DNA from: Pseudomonadota bacterium
GTDB lineage: Bacteria; Myxococcota_A; Polyangia; Haliangiales; Haliangiaceae
Length of the DNA stretch: 17,587 nt
Direction of reading: 5' to 3'
Assembly (NCBI GenBank): GCA_023428295.1
Contig: JAEYYV010000198.1
Coordinates: 1 to 17,587 of the forward strand
The notes under the pieces were generated by a model that was given only the letters and a program-made list of their open reading frames with translations, had not been told where the DNA came from and made no database searches. The position numbers and the translations under genes were made by a program. Of the stretch, positions 9,558-17,587 are shown one piece after another. How positions within the stretch are numbered: the first letter of the stretch is position 1; each line of letters begins with the position of its first letter.

Positions 9558-12467
9558 ATGTCGTCGGGCCAGTCCAAATACAAGGACACCGTCATCCTCC
9601 CAGAGACCCCTTTTCCCATGCGAGGAGATCTCGCGACGCGCGAGCCCGAGATCCTCGCCCAGTGGGATCGCATCGACCTGTACCAGCAGATCCAGGCCGC
9701 ACGGGTGGGTGCTCCTCTCTTCATCCTGCATGACGGCCCGCCGTACTCGAACGGCAACATTCACTACGGCCACATCCTCAACAAGATCCTGAAGGACATC
9801 GTCGTGAAGTCGCACACGATGGCCGGCTTCCGCACGCCGTACGTTCCGGGGTGGGACACCCATGGCTTGCCGATCGAGCTCGCCGTCGAGCGGGAGCTCA
9901 AGGACAGGCGATCGGGAATGACCGCGGCGCAGGTTCGCGCGACGTGCCGCGACTACGCGATGAAGTACGTCGACATCCAGCGCAAGGAGTTCGCGCGACT
10001 CGGCGTGCTCGGTGATTGGTCGCGCCCGTACCTCACGCTCGATCCGTCGTACGAAGGCGCCATCGCCAAAGCGCTCGCCGTGTTCGCGCGCAAGGGCTTC
10101 CTCTATCGCGGCAAGAAGCCGGTGTCGTGGTGCCCGATCGACAAGACGGCGCTCGCCGAGGCCGAGGTCGAATACAAGGACAAGACGTCTCCCTCCGTCT
10201 ACGTGAAGATGCCGCTCGTCGATCGCGGCTCGCTTCCGCAGGAGCTCGAGGGACGCAAGCTCGCGTACGTCATCTGGACGACGACCCCGTGGACGCTTCC
10301 CGCGAACCTCGCGATCGTCGCGCATCCTCAGTTCACGTATGTGGCGCTGCCAAACCCCAAGGATCCGAGCGAGTCGTTGATCGTCGCCAAGGAGCTCGCC
10401 GAGTCCTTCGCGAAAGCGATCGGCGGGACCGTGGACGGCGCGGTCGAGATCACGCCCGCGCAGATGAAGACGCTCGAGGGTGGGCGCTATCAGCATCCGT
10501 TCGTGAAGGGAGCGCCCGAGGGTGTTCCTGCCGACAAGGTGTGGCGCCTGTGGTTCGCGGATTACGTGACCGCCGAGGCCGGTACTGGACTCGTGCACAC
10601 GGCACCCGGTCACGGCGCCGATGACTACAAGACCGGCATGGCGCACGATCTTCCCGCGTACGCACCGCTCGACGACAGCGCGCGCTACGTCGGTGGCGTG
10701 ATGCTCGAAGGTGGCGACGCGCCGATCGACCTCGCCAAGAAGAGCACGAACGAAGCGAACCCGATCATCGTCGAGTGGCTGCACGCCAATGGCTACCTGC
10801 TGAATCCGCCGACGGACAAGATCCACCACAGCTACCAGCACTGCTGGCGCTGCAAGCAGCCCATCATCTTCCGCGCGACGCCGCAGTGGTTCATCGAGAT
10901 GGACCACGAGGGCTTCCGCCAGAAGGCGCTCGCGGAGATCGATCAGACGACGTGGGTCCCGCCGTGGGGCCACGATCGCATCTACGCGATGATCGCGAAT
11001 CGCCCGGACTGGGTGCTCTCGCGCCAGCGCCTGTGGGGCACGCCGATTCCGGCGTTCTACTGCACGTCGTGCGGCGGCGAGCACGCCGAGGCCGACACGA
11101 TGGATCACGTCGCCGACATCTTCGCCAAGGAAGGCGCGGACGCGTGGTGGACGCGCACGGTCACCGAGCTGTTGCCGCCGGGCACGACGTGCAAGAAGTG
11201 CGGCGCTGCGGGCGACAAGCTCGAGCGCGAGAAGGACATCGTCGACGTGTGGTTCGAGTCCGGCGTGTCGTGGCTCGCGATGGAGCATCGCGGCGGCCGC
11301 GAAGGCGAGGACCACCAGAACATCGACGTCTATCTCGAGGGCAGCGATCAGCATCGCGGCTGGTTCCACTCGAGCCTCCTCGCCGCGATCGGCGTGAAGG
11401 GCCGCGCGCCGTACCGTCAGGTCATCACGCACGGCTTCGTCGTCGACGGAGCGACCGGAAAGCCCTACTCCAAGAGTGACATCGCCAAGGCGAAGGCCGA
11501 GGGCATCGAGATCAAGTACGTCCCGCCCGAGGACATCATCAAGAAGAGCGGCGCCGAGCTGTTCCGCTTGTGGGTCGCGTCGACGGAGTTCCGCGCGGAC
11601 ATCCCGTACTCGCAGACCGCGCTGTACGGCAACGACGGCAAGGGTGGCCTCGCCGAGTGGTATCGCAAGCTGCGCAACACGGCGCGCTTCCTCCTGGGCA
11701 ACTTGAAGGGCTTCGATCCCAACAAGTACTCGCGCGCGCACGTCGCGGAGCACGGGCTCGTCGTGGATCAGTACATGCTCGGTCAAGTCGACGCGTTCGT
11801 GCGCACCACGCGCGCCGCGTACGAGAAGTACGAGCTGCACGTGGTGCACCGCGAGCTCGTCGAGCTGGTCACCGTGGACCTCTCCGCGCTCTACGGCGAC
11901 GTCACCAAGGATCGTCTGTACAGCGACGCCGAGGATTCGCCTCGCCGACGCGCGGCGCAGGTCGTGATGTACGAGGCGCTGCGCGCGCTCGTCACGATGA
12001 TGGCGCCGATCCTGTCGTTCACCGCCGAGGACATCTGGCAGTACATGCCCAAGCTCGCCGGCGATCCCGAGAGCGTGCACATCGCATCGTTCCCGGAGGT
12101 GCGTCCGCCCGTCGACGCGACGACGGCCACCCGCATCACCGCGCTGCAACATGCGCTCGCCTGGCGCGAGCGCGTGACCAAGGCGATCGAGCCGTTCCGC
12201 GCGCAGAAGAAGAAGTCGGTCGACGCGACCGTCGTGCTGAAGGTCAACAACGCCGACGAGCTCGCGCTGCTGCGCTCGCTCCATGACGAGCTCGCCGACC
12301 TGTTCATCGTGTCGGGCGTCGAGCTCAGCGCGGGCGCGGAGCACGTCGTCGAGGTCACCGACCACACCGGCGCGCGCTGCGAGCGCTGCTGGAAGCACTA
12401 CGATCAGCTCGCTGCGGATCCGGCCGATGTTTGTGTACGCTGCGCCACCGCGCTGAAGGGATCGTGA
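9558..12467 (+). CDS. ileS: Isoleucyl-tRNA synthetase
   Basis: A 969-residue class I synthetase that charges tRNA-Ile in the cytoplasm. The N-terminus YKDTVILPETPFPMRGDLATREP and the HIGH-type motif HYGH (69-72, within DGPPYSNGNIHYGH) are typical. The editing (CP1) domain includes WTTTPWTLPAN and GTGLVHTAPGHG. The C-terminus ends in the zinc-ribbon CERCW...CVRC. In place of KMSKS the sequence reads KPYSKS (635-640), and it is followed by about ten extra residues before the usual GAELFRLW segment; the final Ser-Lys-Ser is kept. The start ATG at 9558 fits the family N-terminus; no Shine-Dalgarno is evident in the 28-base gap. It overlaps no neighbour and is followed two bases after its stop by lspA, a common bacterial ileS-lspA arrangement. 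Confidence 0.97.
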   Translation: MSSGQSKYKDTVILPETPFPMRGDLATREPEILAQWDRIDLYQQIQAARVGAPLFILHDGPPYSNGNIHYGHILNKILKDIVVKSHTMAGFRTPYVPGWDTHGLPIELAVERELKDRRSGMTAAQVRATCRDYAMKYVDIQRKEFARLGVLGDWSRPYLTLDPSYEGAIAKALAVFARKGFLYRGKKPVSWCPIDKTALAEAEVEYKDKTSPSVYVKMPLVDRGSLPQELEGRKLAYVIWTTTPWTLPANLAIVAHPQFTYVALPNPKDPSESLIVAKELAESFAKAIGGTVDGAVEITPAQMKTLEGGRYQHPFVKGAPEGVPADKVWRLWFADYVTAEAGTGLVHTAPGHGADDYKTGMAHDLPAYAPLDDSARYVGGVMLEGGDAPIDLAKKSTNEANPIIVEWLHANGYLLNPPTDKIHHSYQHCWRCKQPIIFRATPQWFIEMDHEGFRQKALAEIDQTTWVPPWGHDRIYAMIANRPDWVLSRQRLWGTPIPAFYCTSCGGEHAEADTMDHVADIFAKEGADAWWTRTVTELLPPGTTCKKCGAAGDKLEREKDIVDVWFESGVSWLAMEHRGGREGEDHQNIDVYLEGSDQHRGWFHSSLLAAIGVKGRAPYRQVITHGFVVDGATGKPYSKSDIAKAKAEGIEIKYVPPEDIIKKSGAELFRLWVASTEFRADIPYSQTALYGNDGKGGLAEWYRKLRNTARFLLGNLKGFDPNKYSRAHVAEHGLVVDQYMLGQVDAFVRTTRAAYEKYELHVVHRELVELVTVDLSALYGDVTKDRLYSDAEDSPRRRAAQVVMYEALRALVTMMAPILSFTAEDIWQYMPKLAGDPESVHIASFPEVRPPVDATTATRITALQHALAWRERVTKAIEPFRAQKKKSVDATVVLKVNNADELALLRSLHDELADLFIVSGVELSAGAEHVVEVTDHTGARCERCWKHYDQLAADPADVCVRCATALKGS
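12455..12460 (+). promoter_or_regulatory. Ribosome-binding site of lspA
   Basis: GAAGGG lies inside the end of ileS, nine bases before the ATG at 12470, a good Shine-Dalgarno spacing. It is only three bases from the in-frame GTG at 12464, which supports the ATG as the lspA start and implies translational coupling to ileS. Confidence 0.5.
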
Positions 12468-12469
12468 CG

Positions 12470-13234
12470 ATGGCCGACGACACCGAGAAAGACGAGAACG
12501 CTGACAGCGACGAGAAGGCGATCGAGACGACAGCACCGGCCGTGCGCGACACGCGCTGGAAGATCTTCGGCGTCGTCGCGCTCGTGAACCTCGTCGCCGA
12601 TCAAGCGACGAAGATCTGGGCGCGCTCGGCGCTCGCCGACACGGTCCACCCGGTGTACGGGCCCAAGACCGACGCCGCGTGCTCGATCCCCTACGATCTG
12701 ATCCCGGCGGTCCTCATGAAGACGCGCCATGATGGCGAGGTGCTGTTCCCCCGGTGCGACGCTGAATCGGTGAAGTTCCTGGGTGACTTCTGGTCGTGGA
12801 AGCTGTCGATGAACACGGGCTCCGCGTTCGGTCTGTTCGGGTCCAACCCGGCCGCCGCGCGGATCTTCCTCTCGGTCGTCGGCGTGATCGCGGTGGCGGG
12901 CATGGTCTACATGCTGAAGAAGTGCCGCGCGGATCAGCGAATCCTGCAGTGGGCGCTCGCGTTCGTGGCCGGCGGCGCCGTCGGCAACCTGATCGATCGC
13001 ATGTACTTCGGCGCGGTCACCGACATGATCTCGTGGGACCTCACGTTCATGCGCTGGCCCACGTTCAACATCGCGGACGTGTCGCTGGTGGTCGGTGTCG
13101 GGCTCATGTTCATCGACATCCAGAAAGAGTCCAAACGCGAGAAGGCCGAGAAGAAGAAACGCAAAGAAGCTCGCGAGGCTCGGAAGAAGAAGCGGCTCGA
13201 GGAGGCCGCCGCGGCTCGCGACCAGACCGCTTGA
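12470..13234 (+). CDS. lspA: Lipoprotein signal peptidase (signal peptidase II), extended form
   Basis: A 254-residue inner-membrane aspartic peptidase that removes signal peptides from prolipoproteins after lipidation. Family motifs are present: ADQATK (43-48), MNTGSAFG (114-121), GGAVGNLIDRMYFGAVTD (D185) and FNIADVSLVVG (D203); D185 and D203 are the catalytic pair. Four hydrophobic helices fit the LspA topology. It is much longer than the usual 160-170 residues: an acidic N-terminal extension of about 28 residues, an expanded external loop between the first helix and NTGSAFG (about 56-105, with C71 and C96), and a Lys/Arg/Glu-rich C-terminal tail from about 219. The gene follows ileS by two bases and is followed by a predicted lipoprotein gene. 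Function is near certain; the role of the extras is unknown. Confidence 0.95.
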   Translation: MADDTEKDENADSDEKAIETTAPAVRDTRWKIFGVVALVNLVADQATKIWARSALADTVHPVYGPKTDAACSIPYDLIPAVLMKTRHDGEVLFPRCDAESVKFLGDFWSWKLSMNTGSAFGLFGSNPAAARIFLSVVGVIAVAGMVYMLKKCRADQRILQWALAFVAGGAVGNLIDRMYFGAVTDMISWDLTFMRWPTFNIADVSLVVGVGLMFIDIQKESKREKAEKKKRKEAREARKKKRLEEAAAARDQTA

Positions 13235-13272
13235 TGTTTCGACATCGCGGCCGACCTACGTAGACTGAAGCA

Positions 13273-14016
13273 ATGAGACTCGTCGCCTGCTCGCTCGTCC
13301 TGTTCGCCGCGTGTACCCAGGGTGATGGGGACGACTACTACACCGAGCCCGGCGGTGGCGGCGGATCCGGCACGTCGTCCGGAACCGATGCAGGCGGTGG
13401 CGACGGCAGCAGCGCGGTCATCGACGGACGTGTCTGCGGCCTGAGCGACATCCTCGTGTGGGACCAGTGCAACTCGACCGGGATGGACGACATGCTCGTT
13501 ATCCTCGAGGGCGTCAACTCGGTCCCCGCACCTGACGGCACCTTCCAGATCGCCGCACCCACCAGCAGCGGCGCGACGTGGCACGTGTCGGGCGGCAATC
13601 GCGTCGCGAGCCTTCGCGAGTACTCGGGTGTTCTCTCCATTCCGTCGATCACGAACAACCAGTACGACGACCTCCTGGGCGAGACGGGCGTCGGTCTCGA
13701 TGCCACCGCGGGGACGGTCTTTGCCGAGGTCATCTATAACGCTGCTCCGCTCGCCGGGGCCGCGGGCTCGATTCCCAACCTGCCATCGCTCGTCCACTAC
13801 GACGATCCGTTCGGCTCGTCGAAGTTCAGCCTCGGCGATGGCGTGACGCGCGCGACCGGCAAGATCTGGTTCCCGAACGTCACGCCCGGAAACGTGAACA
13901 TCACGGTGACGCCGCCGGGCTCGGTGGCGGGCGGCGTCGCGCAGACGAAGACGGTGACGGTCGAGCGCGAGACCGTCACGTTCGTGACCTTCATCTTCCA
14001 GAACGCGCCGCAGTGA
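13273..14016 (+). CDS. Predicted lipoprotein of unknown function
   Basis: A 247-residue predicted lipoprotein with no recognised enzymatic motif. The N-terminus MRLVACSLVLFAAC has a signal peptide with lipobox FAAC (Cys14), followed by a Gly/Ser/Asp-rich linker to about 50 that would hold the domain away from the membrane. The remaining 200 residues are beta-rich. They start with DGRVCGLSDI and a conserved-looking WDQCN pair (two Cys that may form a disulfide) and end in alternating Thr/Val strands, which fits a carboxypeptidase-regulatory-like or Ig-like fold. The gene starts 38 bases after lspA, so it may share the ileS-lspA transcript, and its product would be a substrate of LspA. It converges on pabB with only three bases between stops. 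Confidence 0.75.
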   Translation: MRLVACSLVLFAACTQGDGDDYYTEPGGGGGSGTSSGTDAGGGDGSSAVIDGRVCGLSDILVWDQCNSTGMDDMLVILEGVNSVPAPDGTFQIAAPTSSGATWHVSGGNRVASLREYSGVLSIPSITNNQYDDLLGETGVGLDATAGTVFAEVIYNAAPLAGAAGSIPNLPSLVHYDDPFGSSKFSLGDGVTRATGKIWFPNVTPGNVNITVTPPGSVAGGVAQTKTVTVERETVTFVTFIFQNAPQ

Positions 14017-14019
14017 GCA

Positions 14020-15369
14020 TCAGCGCGATGCGAGACGCGCGAGCGCGGCGGTCCAGCCGGCTGCTTTGACGTCGGTCTCGACGAGCTCGGCCGCCGCATC
14101 GGAGTCGGCGACGATGCCGCCGCCGACGTGCACGCGGAGCTCGTTGCCCTTGAGCACGCCGATGCGGATCGCGATCGCGAGATCGAACGCGCCGTGCGCG
14201 CCGAAGTAGCCGAACGCGCCGCAATACGGGCCGCGACGCGCGGGCTCGAGCTCGTCGATGAGCTGCATCGCGCGCACCTTGGGGGCGCCGGTGATCGAGC
14301 CGCCGGGAAACGTCGCGCGGAGCAGCGCGCCGAAGCCGATGCCCTCGCGTGGCTTTGCGCTGACGCGCGAGACCTTGTGATAGAGCGTGGGCAGCTCGAC
14401 GATGTATCCGAGATCGTCGACGGTGACCGAGCCGGTCTCGGCGATACGCCCGAGGTCGTTGCGCTCGAGGTCGACGATCATCAAGTGCTCGGCGGCGTCC
14501 TTGCTCGAGGCGGCGAGCACCTCGCTCTCGACGTGCGTGCCCTTGATCGGTCGCGTCTCGACGCGATCGCCGAGCGACGCGAGGAAGCGCTCGGGCGAGC
14601 CACTGATCAGCGTGAGACCGTCGGCCTCGATCAGCGCGCCGTACGGTGCGGGGGATGCAGCGACGAGCGCGGAGTAGACCGCGAGTGCGTCGCCCGGATT
14701 CGACACGCGCGCGACGAGGCGGCGCGCGAGGTTCACCTGGTACACGTCGCCGGCTGCGAGGTAATCCTTGATGCGCTCGACACGCGCCATGTGATGCGCG
14801 CCATCGTCGTCGGCGAGGAGGGGCCCGATCGTCGGCGGAAGGGTAGGGCTCGCGGGACGGTCGAGCCGCGCAACGAGGCGCGCGCGTGCGTCCGCATCGG
14901 TGCCGAGGATCTCCGGGTGCCTGTCCGACGGCGACCGCCAGCGCGCGACCGCACCGTACGCGGCGAGCCACATGTCCGGCGTGTCGTGTCCGAGCGCCGG
15001 ACCGCCGGGCAACTGCTCGACGACGCGCGCGAGGTCGTAGCTGAAGAAGCCGATGACGCGAGGCTCGTGATCCGCGAGCGGCGCGGGCCCATCGCTCGTG
15101 CGGCAGCCGTGCTCGGCGAGAAACGCTTCGACCGCCGCGAACGGATCGCCGGTCCATCGCTGGGTCGCGCGCCCCGCCGCGTCGAGGAGTAACAGCGAGT
15201 GACCGCGTGCCATCAGCGTCGCGGTCGGTTCGGCGGCGACGAACGAGCCACGTCCGAGTCCGTCGTCGTCACGCGCGGAGTGAAGGAGCACGCGACCGCG
15301 CAGGCCCGCGAGTCGTGCAGCGCCTTCGATCGGATCGATGGACACGGTCGCCGCTAGCTCGTCGGACAT
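14020..15369 (-). CDS. pabB: Aminodeoxychorismate synthase component I (PabB)
   Basis: A 449-residue chorismate-utilising enzyme that, with a glutaminase partner (PabA), makes 4-amino-4-deoxychorismate for folate. The catalytic block is intact: GSPERF (257-262), RPIKGTH (K276), DLERNDLGR, FPGGSITGAPK (354-364) and YCGAFGYFG (382-390). The Lys in PIKGT is the residue that separates PabB from anthranilate synthase TrpE, which has Ala (PIAGT). Length is normal, and no fused PabC lyase domain is present. The ATG at 15369 overlaps the stop of the TPR-AIM24 gene by one base (TAATG), so translation is probably coupled. No pabA or pabC lies in the window. Assignment over TrpE rests on that Lys; confidence is high. 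Confidence 0.92.
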   Translation of the reverse strand: MSDELAATVSIDPIEGAARLAGLRGRVLLHSARDDDGLGRGSFVAAEPTATLMARGHSLLLLDAAGRATQRWTGDPFAAVEAFLAEHGCRTSDGPAPLADHEPRVIGFFSYDLARVVEQLPGGPALGHDTPDMWLAAYGAVARWRSPSDRHPEILGTDADARARLVARLDRPASPTLPPTIGPLLADDDGAHHMARVERIKDYLAAGDVYQVNLARRLVARVSNPGDALAVYSALVAASPAPYGALIEADGLTLISGSPERFLASLGDRVETRPIKGTHVESEVLAASSKDAAEHLMIVDLERNDLGRIAETGSVTVDDLGYIVELPTLYHKVSRVSAKPREGIGFGALLRATFPGGSITGAPKVRAMQLIDELEPARRGPYCGAFGYFGAHGAFDLAIAIRIGVLKGNELRVHVGGGIVADSDAAAELVETDVKAAGWTAALARLASR

Positions 15370-17129
15370 TACATCTCGTCGGCGGAGGACTTCGCGGGCG
15401 GGTCCTCGGCGAAGACGGAGCTCATATCGAGCTCGGGATCGACTTCCTGCGCCGGAGGCGGCGCTGGCGGCGGCGGCGGTGTCGGACGCGATGGTGGCGC
15501 CGCCGGCTCGGCGATCGTCACGACCGCCGCACGGTCTTCGGGTTGCGGTGCCGGCTCGACGAGCACGATGCCCTCGCCGGTGCACTCGATGCACGTGGCG
15601 CCCATCGGGCCACCGACGGGTGGTGCGACCGCGCGCGGGATCACGCGACCGATCCATCCGGCGAGCCGATCGGCATCGATGAACACGACGCCGCTCGCCG
15701 GCAGCTTCACGCGCACGAGCGGGCGATCGTGATGGACGCGGATCGCGAGCGCACCGTCACCGCGGAACTGCACGATCGGAAACTTGCCGCGCAAGCCCGG
15801 GACGTTGCCGCTCTCCCAGCGCAGCGTGGACTCGAACGCGAACACGAGATCCTCGCGCAAGTAGAGGATGTCGTCGTCGAGCGTGACCGCGCTGAACGCG
15901 CGCTTCTTGCCAGGAACCGCGACGAGGTAGCCGTGACCGTTCACCGCGTGCAGCGGCTGACCGCCATAATCGAAGCGCTCCTTCGTATCGGAGCCACGCG
16001 AGCGGCGCATCGCCACCTCGTACGCGAGATCGCCGCCGGTGATGTGAACGCCCTCGAGGCGCGCGAGCACGCGATCGGTGACGCGAATGATCAGCGATCC
16101 GCTCGCCGAGATCTCGAAGGGGTCGTCGCCGTCCTCGGGGCGCAAGAGCTCGTCGGTCGCGAGATCCGACAGTGGACGCGGCGCGTAGCCACCCGACTTC
16201 GTGCGCTCGCCCTTCGTCGCCGATGTCGTGGAGGTCGGGGCGGCCGCGGCGACCGCCGTGGAGATCATCGACACGCCGGGCGTTGGAATCGGTGCTTCGG
16301 ACGTTGGAAGCACGAACATCTGCGAGTCCGTCATGCGCAGCTCGCCGGTCGACGGCGTCTGCACCGGAAACACGGCCGCTGCGTCGACGACGCTCGCACC
16401 CGAGCGCGCCGGCACCATCGGCACGTTTGACGGCACGGGGCCCGAGTGCTTCTCGATGACGATCTCGGGATGCGAGAGCTCGGGATCTGGCTTCTTCGGC
16501 GGCGGCGCACTCGGCGGCTTCGTCCGTGCATCGGCCGGCACACCCGCTGGTGGCGTGGGAGTGCGCGCCACGGCGGGCGGCGTCGTCGCGGGCTGCGGCG
16601 TGGTGGTGCGTGGAATCGCGATGCCAGCGGACGAGGGCGTGGGGCCCTGCGGCGTGCGGCCGAGCTGGTGATGAATCCCGTCGCGCTCGGCGGCGGTGAG
16701 GTTCACCTCGATCTCCGTCGCGAGCTCGTTCTGTCCCGCGAGCAAGAACGACCGATAGGCCTCCGCGTAGCGACCGGCGCGCGCGTACGCGAGCCCGAGA
16801 TAGCTGACCGCGCGGCCCTGGCTCGGATCGAGCGCGCGACTCGCCTCGAGCGAGCCGATCGCCTTGTCCGACTCGTTAAGCTTCAGATACACGAGCCCGA
16901 GGTTCAGCCGGTGCGACGCATCCGTGGGTGCCCGCTCGACGAGGTTCTCGTAGATCGGGCGCGCTTCGGCGAACTGGTTCCCGCGGAAGTAGGTCAGCCC
17001 GAGAAGTGCGAGCACGCGAACATTGTCAGGCTCGGCTTCGAGCGCCTCGCGAAATTGCTGCTGCGCGACACTCAAGTTTCCCTGCTTGAGTGCATCACTG
17101 CCGCGCGCGACGGCCTCGTCGAAAGCCAC
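15369..17129 (-). CDS. TPR-AIM24 fusion protein
   Basis: A 586-residue cytoplasmic protein, no signal or membrane helix. Residues 1-150 form four or so TPR helix pairs (repeated A..Y...G...A and AEPDN/APTD/DPSQ turns), a protein-docking scaffold. Residues 158-335 are a Pro/Thr/Ser/Ala-rich disordered linker. Residues about 338-525 resemble the AIM24/TIGR00266 beta-helical domain: RLEGVHITGGDLAYEVAMRR, FDYGGQPLHAVNGHGYLVAVP, LREDLVFAFESTLRWESG, FRGDGALAIRV and ATCIECTGEGIVLV. The tail from 530 is acidic with a polyproline run (548-559). Related AIM24 proteins occur widely in bacteria, and yeast Aim24 is mitochondrial; its function is unclear. The start is GTG at 17129, 20 bases after the ComEC-like gene; no Shine-Dalgarno is seen. 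Its stop overlaps pabB. Confidence 0.8.
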   Translation of the reverse strand: MAFDEAVARGSDALKQGNLSVAQQQFREALEAEPDNVRVLALLGLTYFRGNQFAEARPIYENLVERAPTDASHRLNLGLVYLKLNESDKAIGSLEASRALDPSQGRAVSYLGLAYARAGRYAEAYRSFLLAGQNELATEIEVNLTAAERDGIHHQLGRTPQGPTPSSAGIAIPRTTTPQPATTPPAVARTPTPPAGVPADARTKPPSAPPPKKPDPELSHPEIVIEKHSGPVPSNVPMVPARSGASVVDAAAVFPVQTPSTGELRMTDSQMFVLPTSEAPIPTPGVSMISTAVAAAAPTSTTSATKGERTKSGGYAPRPLSDLATDELLRPEDGDDPFEISASGSLIIRVTDRVLARLEGVHITGGDLAYEVAMRRSRGSDTKERFDYGGQPLHAVNGHGYLVAVPGKKRAFSAVTLDDDILYLREDLVFAFESTLRWESGNVPGLRGKFPIVQFRGDGALAIRVHHDRPLVRVKLPASGVVFIDADRLAGWIGRVIPRAVAPPVGGPMGATCIECTGEGIVLVEPAPQPEDRAAVVTIAEPAAPPSRPTPPPPPAPPPAQEVDPELDMSSVFAEDPPAKSSADEM

Positions 17130-17148
17130 GATCGGATTGAACCACGGA

Positions 17149-17587
17149 TCAGCGCTCGACGGCTAACGCGCCCGCAGAATCGATCGTCACGGTGATGGCG
17201 CCGCGGACGTCGGTGCGCAGCACCTCGGCGCCTGCGGCGCGCCAGCGCTCGACGACGGCGCCCGACGGAAAGCCGAACATGTTGCCGCGTCCGCACGAGA
17301 TGACCGCGATCTGCGGCGCGACCGCAGCGACGAGCGTATCCGAGGACGATGTGGGGCTTCCGTGATGCGCGACCTTCACGATGTCGGCGCGCGCGACGCC
17401 TGTGGCGACGAGGAGCTCTTCGCCCTCGAGCTCGAGGTCGCCCGCGAACAAGATCGATCGCCTCGCGAAGCGCACTTCGATGACGAGCGAGTTGTCGTTC
17501 ACGCTGCGCACCGGATCACTCGCGGCGACGATCGCTCCGCCTTCGGTCGCTTGATAGCGCGGCGCCCACACCACGAGCTCCACACCA
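17149..17587 (-). CDS. ComEC-like metallo-beta-lactamase domain protein, N-terminus beyond window
   Basis: The last 145 residues of a protein whose start lies to the right. SVNDNSLVIEV, FAGDLELEGEE, VKVAHHGSPTSSSD, PQIAVISCGRGNMFGFP and RTDVRGAITV are the ordered motifs of the C-terminal metallo-beta-lactamase domain of the DNA-uptake channel ComEC/Rec2, which resembles a nuclease. HHGS and the Asp in AGD are metal ligands of this fold. Because the membrane domain is not visible, a free-standing MBL hydrolase of the same subgroup cannot be excluded. The gene ends 19 bases before the TPR-AIM24 gene and appears to head the ComEC-like, TPR-AIM24, pabB run on the minus strand. Confidence 0.75.
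   Translation of the reverse strand, partial: GVELVVWAPRYQATEGGAIVAASDPVRSVNDNSLVIEVRFARRSILFAGDLELEGEELLVATGVARADIVKVAHHGSPTSSSDTLVAAVAPQIAVISCGRGNMFGFPSGAVVERWRAAGAEVLRTDVRGAITVTIDSAGALAVER

Noticed and set aside
9351..12536. A very long open frame (over 1,000 codons) on the minus strand across ileS
   Set aside because: Its translation is Arg/Leu/Val/Asp-rich low-complexity with no motif, as expected for the antisense of a GC-rich gene, while ileS has every family motif.
14020..15369. Anthranilate synthase component I (TrpE)
   Set aside because: The catalytic motif is PIKGT with Lys276, the PabB form, and no trp genes are nearby.

Overview
This is a very GC-rich, densely packed stretch of bacterial chromosome. 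It has strong GC bias at third codon positions, many GTG starts, and ATGA/GTGA/TAATG gene overlaps. Three things point to a myxobacterium (Myxococcota, formerly Deltaproteobacteria): a divergent sigma-70 factor of the kind typical of Myxococcales, coupled to a Ser/Thr kinase that carries a zinc-finger anti-sigma-like domain; Pro-rich TPR fusion proteins; and Gly-rich-linker lipoproteins. I see no mobile elements, tRNA or rRNA genes, or CRISPR arrays.

Layout. (1) 1-3842, minus strand: a four-gene, end-overlapping operon. In transcription order it encodes a FtsX/MacB-type permease, its ABC ATPase, a radical SAM enzyme resembling the archaeal tetraether synthase (Tes/MJ0619) group, and a flippase-like multi-pass membrane protein that runs off the left edge. 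(2) 3879-5030, plus strand: a divergently transcribed, probably exported or lipidated zinc metallopeptidase (HELSH plus EYWAEG). (3) 5027-8019, minus: a sigma factor translationally coupled to a membrane Ser/Thr kinase with an N-terminal zf-HC2 domain. (4) 8097-8882, minus: an exported DUF882/M15-like peptidase. (5) 9050-9529, minus: dCMP deaminase, divergent by only 28 bp from (6) 9558-14016, plus: ileS, lspA (signal peptidase II) and a lipoprotein gene. (7) 14020-17587, minus: the C-terminal end of a ComEC-like metallo-beta-lactamase protein, a TPR-AIM24 fusion protein, and pabB (aminodeoxychorismate synthase component I).

How the genes fit together. Most are housekeeping: isoleucyl-tRNA charging, lipoprotein maturation, dUMP supply, folate precursor synthesis and DNA uptake. 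Two blocks look accessory. The sigma/kinase pair forms a self-contained signalling unit. The left-hand operon is the best candidate for an under-described system. It combines a predicted radical SAM enzyme of a lipid-coupling family with an ABC exporter and a flippase-like protein, which suggests synthesis and movement of an unusual membrane lipid. That link is inference from gene context and motifs. All functional calls come from reading motifs by eye; no database search was run.
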